Below are positions 62,081 through 64,000 of a stretch of DNA of 64,000 bases, piece by piece. The stretch's first letter is position 1, and each line of letters opens with the position of its first letter. The DNA is from a halophilic archaeon (lineage in GTDB: Archaea > Halobacteriota > Halobacteria > Halobacteriales > Haladaptataceae), in assembly GCA_003298465.1 (NCBI GenBank), contig QNGA01000006.1, positions 186,001-250,000 of the forward strand, written 5' to 3'. Below the pieces are notes generated by a model. It had not been told where the DNA came from, made no database searches, and saw only the letters and a list, made by a program, of their open reading frames with translations. The position numbers were made by a program, and so were the translations under genes.

Positions 62081-62836
62081 TTATAGCCCACCCGTCACTG
62101 GGATGACCGCACCGTTGATATTCCCGTTGGCTTCAGAGGACAGGAACACGACGAGGTTCGCGACGTCTTCGGGTGTCGATATCTGCTTCGACGGTGTCCG
62201 CTCGGCGACCGCCTCACGGACCTCCTCGGGTCGCTTCAGGTTCCGCTCGGTCAGCACCATCCCCGGCATCACGACGTTCGTGAGGATGCCCGCGTCGCCG
62301 AATTCGTCGGCTAACACCCCGGTCAGCCCGTGAAGTCCAGCCTTGGCCGTTGCGTAGGCCGCCATCCCTGACGATCCATCCTCGGCCGACAGCGAGGAGA
62401 TGTTGATAATCCGGCCACGATCGGATTGCCGCATAGCTGGGAGCACGGCTCTGATGGTGTGGAAGACGCCGTCCTGAATTCCGTGGACGACCCGCTGCCA
62501 TTGTTCGACGGTGAGTTCCTCGAGCGGTGTCGGCTCGACTTCCGCGGGCACGGCGTTGTTCACGAGCACGTCGAGCGCCCCCCAGCGGTCGATCACTTCT
62601 TGCACTGCCGCCTCGATCGAATCTCGGTCCGTCAGGTCGTACTGCACGACGAGCGCCTCGCCACCCTTCTCACGCACGAGTTCGGCGGTCTCCTCCGCGC
62701 CAGCTTCATCAGAGTGGTAGGTGACCGCCACCTTGGCCCGTTCTCTCCCGAACTCGATGGCGGTTGCGCGACCGATTTCCGAAGAGCTCCCTGTGACAAT
62801 GACAACGCGATCGTCGAGGTTCGTTCGTATTGGCAT
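62081..62836 (-). CDS. Short-chain dehydrogenase/reductase
   Basis: A 251-residue SDR enzyme. The cofactor loop reads VTGSSSEIGRATA; usually this is TGxxxGIG, and here the second Gly is Glu, which is odd. VLVNNAVPAEVEP, then NISSLSAEDG with the catalytic Ser, and YATAKAG with Tyr and Lys follow. The ATG at 62836 is chosen because the frame open to 63013 crosses the operator at 62877. It is regulated with the island. It may reduce or oxidise the compound handled by the phosphotransferase and exporter. Confidence 0.85.
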   Translation of the reverse strand: MPIRTNLDDRVVIVTGSSSEIGRATAIEFGRERAKVAVTYHSDEAGAEETAELVREKGGEALVVQYDLTDRDSIEAAVQEVIDRWGALDVLVNNAVPAEVEPTPLEELTVEQWQRVVHGIQDGVFHTIRAVLPAMRQSDRGRIINISSLSAEDGSSGMAAYATAKAGLHGLTGVLADEFGDAGILTNVVMPGMVLTERNLKRPEEVREAVAERTPSKQISTPEDVANLVVFLSSEANGNINGAVIPVTGGL

Positions 62837-62869
62837 CGCCCTCCTGTTGGAGTGGAACCCACTCTGTTG

Positions 62870-62892
62870 TTCACTAGAACATGTTCCGGTGA
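62870..62892 (-). promoter_or_regulatory. Shared operator, site 3
   Basis: The plus strand reads GTTCACTAGAACATGTTCCG; GAACATGTTC at 62877-62886 is a perfect palindrome. It lies 41 bases before the SDR ATG. A TATA box is less clear here than at the other sites. Confidence 0.55.
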
Positions 62893-63049
62893 GCCACGTA
62901 CGGCACGGACGGCTCTTGCCGTCGGTATGGGCCACTCGACCGTCTCGGCGAAAAACTTCTCCCATAGCTGGGGCGACCATTCGTGGGAGGTGGTCAGCTC
63001 GGAGTTCCTCCAACCGTCACGCATCACCTGGAGGAACGGTGGGAGATTG

Positions 63050-63290
63050 CTGGAAGAGAGCCCGTCCGGTATGGCGGTGGGATGTAGGGGAGGAAGTACT
63101 GGATAAGCAACGTCTCATCGTCGGCGTGGAGCACGTCGTAGTCGGATAACGAGGGCGCCGGGTCGAGCTCTCGAACGAGCGGATCCGTATCGGCGGTTCG
63201 GATTCCGAGATAACCCGGAGATTGTCCTCGATCGGGAGGTTACTGAGTATGTAGAAGGTGTCCTCCGAGTGCTCCGCCAAGAGCACTGAC
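63050..63290 (-). pseudogene. Frameshifted fragment
   Basis: The minus strand reads AEHSEDTFYILSNLPIEDNL and RVISESEP. After a frameshift near 63180 it continues LVRELDPAPSLSDYDVLHAD and DETLLIQYFLPYIPPPYR. The two parts look like one N-terminal domain, perhaps of a larger regulator. No intact gene of this kind is nearby. Family unknown. Confidence 0.45.
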
Positions 63291-63385
63291 GGTCATCCGG
63301 GAACCTTCACCTAGCACTTCGCACGTGGTAGGGATGGTCCCTCCCCGAGCAGAGATAATGCACGTATTTCGACAGTATTCGCCAG

Positions 63386-63412
63386 TGGACGCTTAAACAT
63401 GTTCGAGCGTAC
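63386..63412 (+). promoter_or_regulatory. Shared operator/TATA element, site 4
   Basis: GCTTAAACATGTTCGAGCGT: the TATA-like CTTAAA is at 63392-63397 and the AAACATGTTC dyad at 63395-63404. It lies about 40 bases before the ATG at 63444. It is the same 20-base element as sites 1 and 2, on the other strand. Confidence 0.65.
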
Positions 63413-63443
63413 ACCAAGGGTCCCTCCCGTCGTCGTAGCTCCC

Positions 63444-63890
63444 ATGGTCAACCTCACCCTCTCCGTGCTGATGCATATCGTGCACCTGATGACCGCGGGC
63501 GTGTGGGCCGGCTGGACCGTGTTCATGGCCACGCTCATCTTGCCGGCGGCACGGGATGGCCGCCTCGGTTCGGATGCCCTGATTTGGCTGACGGATCGAT
63601 TCGCCCTGTTCTCGAAAATCGCTCCCGTCATTATGTTCCTGACCGGGATGTACATGGTCGGGCAGAGTTATCCGACAGACGCTCTACTCGGCAGCTCGCG
63701 AGGGTACCTCGTCCTGACGATGATCGGCCTCTGGCTCGCGCTCTCTGCCCTCACCAACGTATCGACCCGACGACTGGTGGGCAGTGTGGAGTCAACCGGC
63801 ATCGAACGGGCCGCGGAAGATGCCTCCGGACTGTTCACCGTTGCGGGTCTCGTCGCACTCGCACTCCTGCTCGTCGGTGGGTGGTTGTAG
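63444..63890 (+). CDS. Four-helix membrane protein (CopD-like)
   Basis: A 148-residue membrane protein with four hydrophobic segments. The first holds LMHIVHLMTAGVWAGWTVFM with paired His, like CopD/DUF2269-type membrane proteins that bind haem or copper. The ATG at 63444 is chosen over 63399, which lies inside the operator. The gene is a member of the TetR regulon by its promoter. Function unknown. Confidence 0.65.
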   Translation: MVNLTLSVLMHIVHLMTAGVWAGWTVFMATLILPAARDGRLGSDALIWLTDRFALFSKIAPVIMFLTGMYMVGQSYPTDALLGSSRGYLVLTMIGLWLALSALTNVSTRRLVGSVESTGIERAAEDASGLFTVAGLVALALLLVGGWL

Positions 63891-63939
63891 GACCGCGTTC
63901 GAGCGAACAGTCGTTAGCTGTGCGACGTGAAGACGGGCG

Positions 63940-64000
63940 ATGACGAACGCATCGGGACCGTCCGACGATCCGCAATCTCACCGAACGAACGAGTCCGCGT
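63940..64000 (+). CDS. Possible start of a further gene (runs off the window)
   Basis: An ATG at 63940 opens a frame, MTNASGPSDDPQSHRTNESA, that is still open at the window end. The composition fits a haloarchaeal polar N-terminus. Too short to judge. Confidence 0.25.
   Translation, partial: MTNASGPSDDPQSHRTNESA

Overview
The window comes from a halophilic archaeon (class Halobacteria), probably a megaplasmid or another secondary replicon. The evidence is acidic proteins, leaderless genes with TATA boxes about 25 bases before the start codon, an Orc1/Cdc6 initiator with its repeats, Tat-type exported proteins, and many families known mainly from haloarchaea (HalOD1, DUF7344, DUF7503, DUF7504, UPF0058, HTH-10). 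Gene remnants and duplicated blocks are common, so this is a plastic accessory region.

Layout: 1-18.7 kb holds a partial MFS transporter, an ABC exporter operon, secreted nuclease and lamin-tail proteins, small zinc-ribbon proteins, a thiolase-like/DUF35/acyl-CoA ligase operon, and two copies each of a non-coding block and a small membrane-protein gene. 18.8-24.6 kb carries a coenzyme B12-dependent diol dehydratase (three subunits), its two reactivase subunits and a GlcG/HbpS-like protein. 25-38.7 kb mixes an IS5-type element, broken transposases, a TauE/Nramp-like transporter pair, a decayed HepT-MntA toxin-antitoxin pair, a Tat-exported protein of about 600 residues, stress and sensory proteins, a cytochrome bd fragment and a tRNA-Thr.

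38.9-43 kb is the replication and partition module: orc1/cdc6 flanked on both sides by origin repeats, then parA with an acidic partner gene and TGATTC-type dyads at both ends. 43.1-46.4 kb has a metallo-beta-lactamase/lamin-tail lipoprotein with a DUF3006 partner, then broken copper genes. 46.9-50.9 kb is the most intriguing block: a DUF7344 regulator, a HalOD1-DUF7504 protein, a caspase-like CHAT-domain protein and a DUF7503 mini membrane protein, a plausible but undescribed signalling or conflict system.

54.4-63.9 kb is an island with a TetR regulator, a rifampin-phosphotransferase-like enzyme, an ABC exporter, a short-chain dehydrogenase and two unknown genes. Four of its promoters share a GAACATGTT operator next to the TATA box, so the island is probably one regulon.
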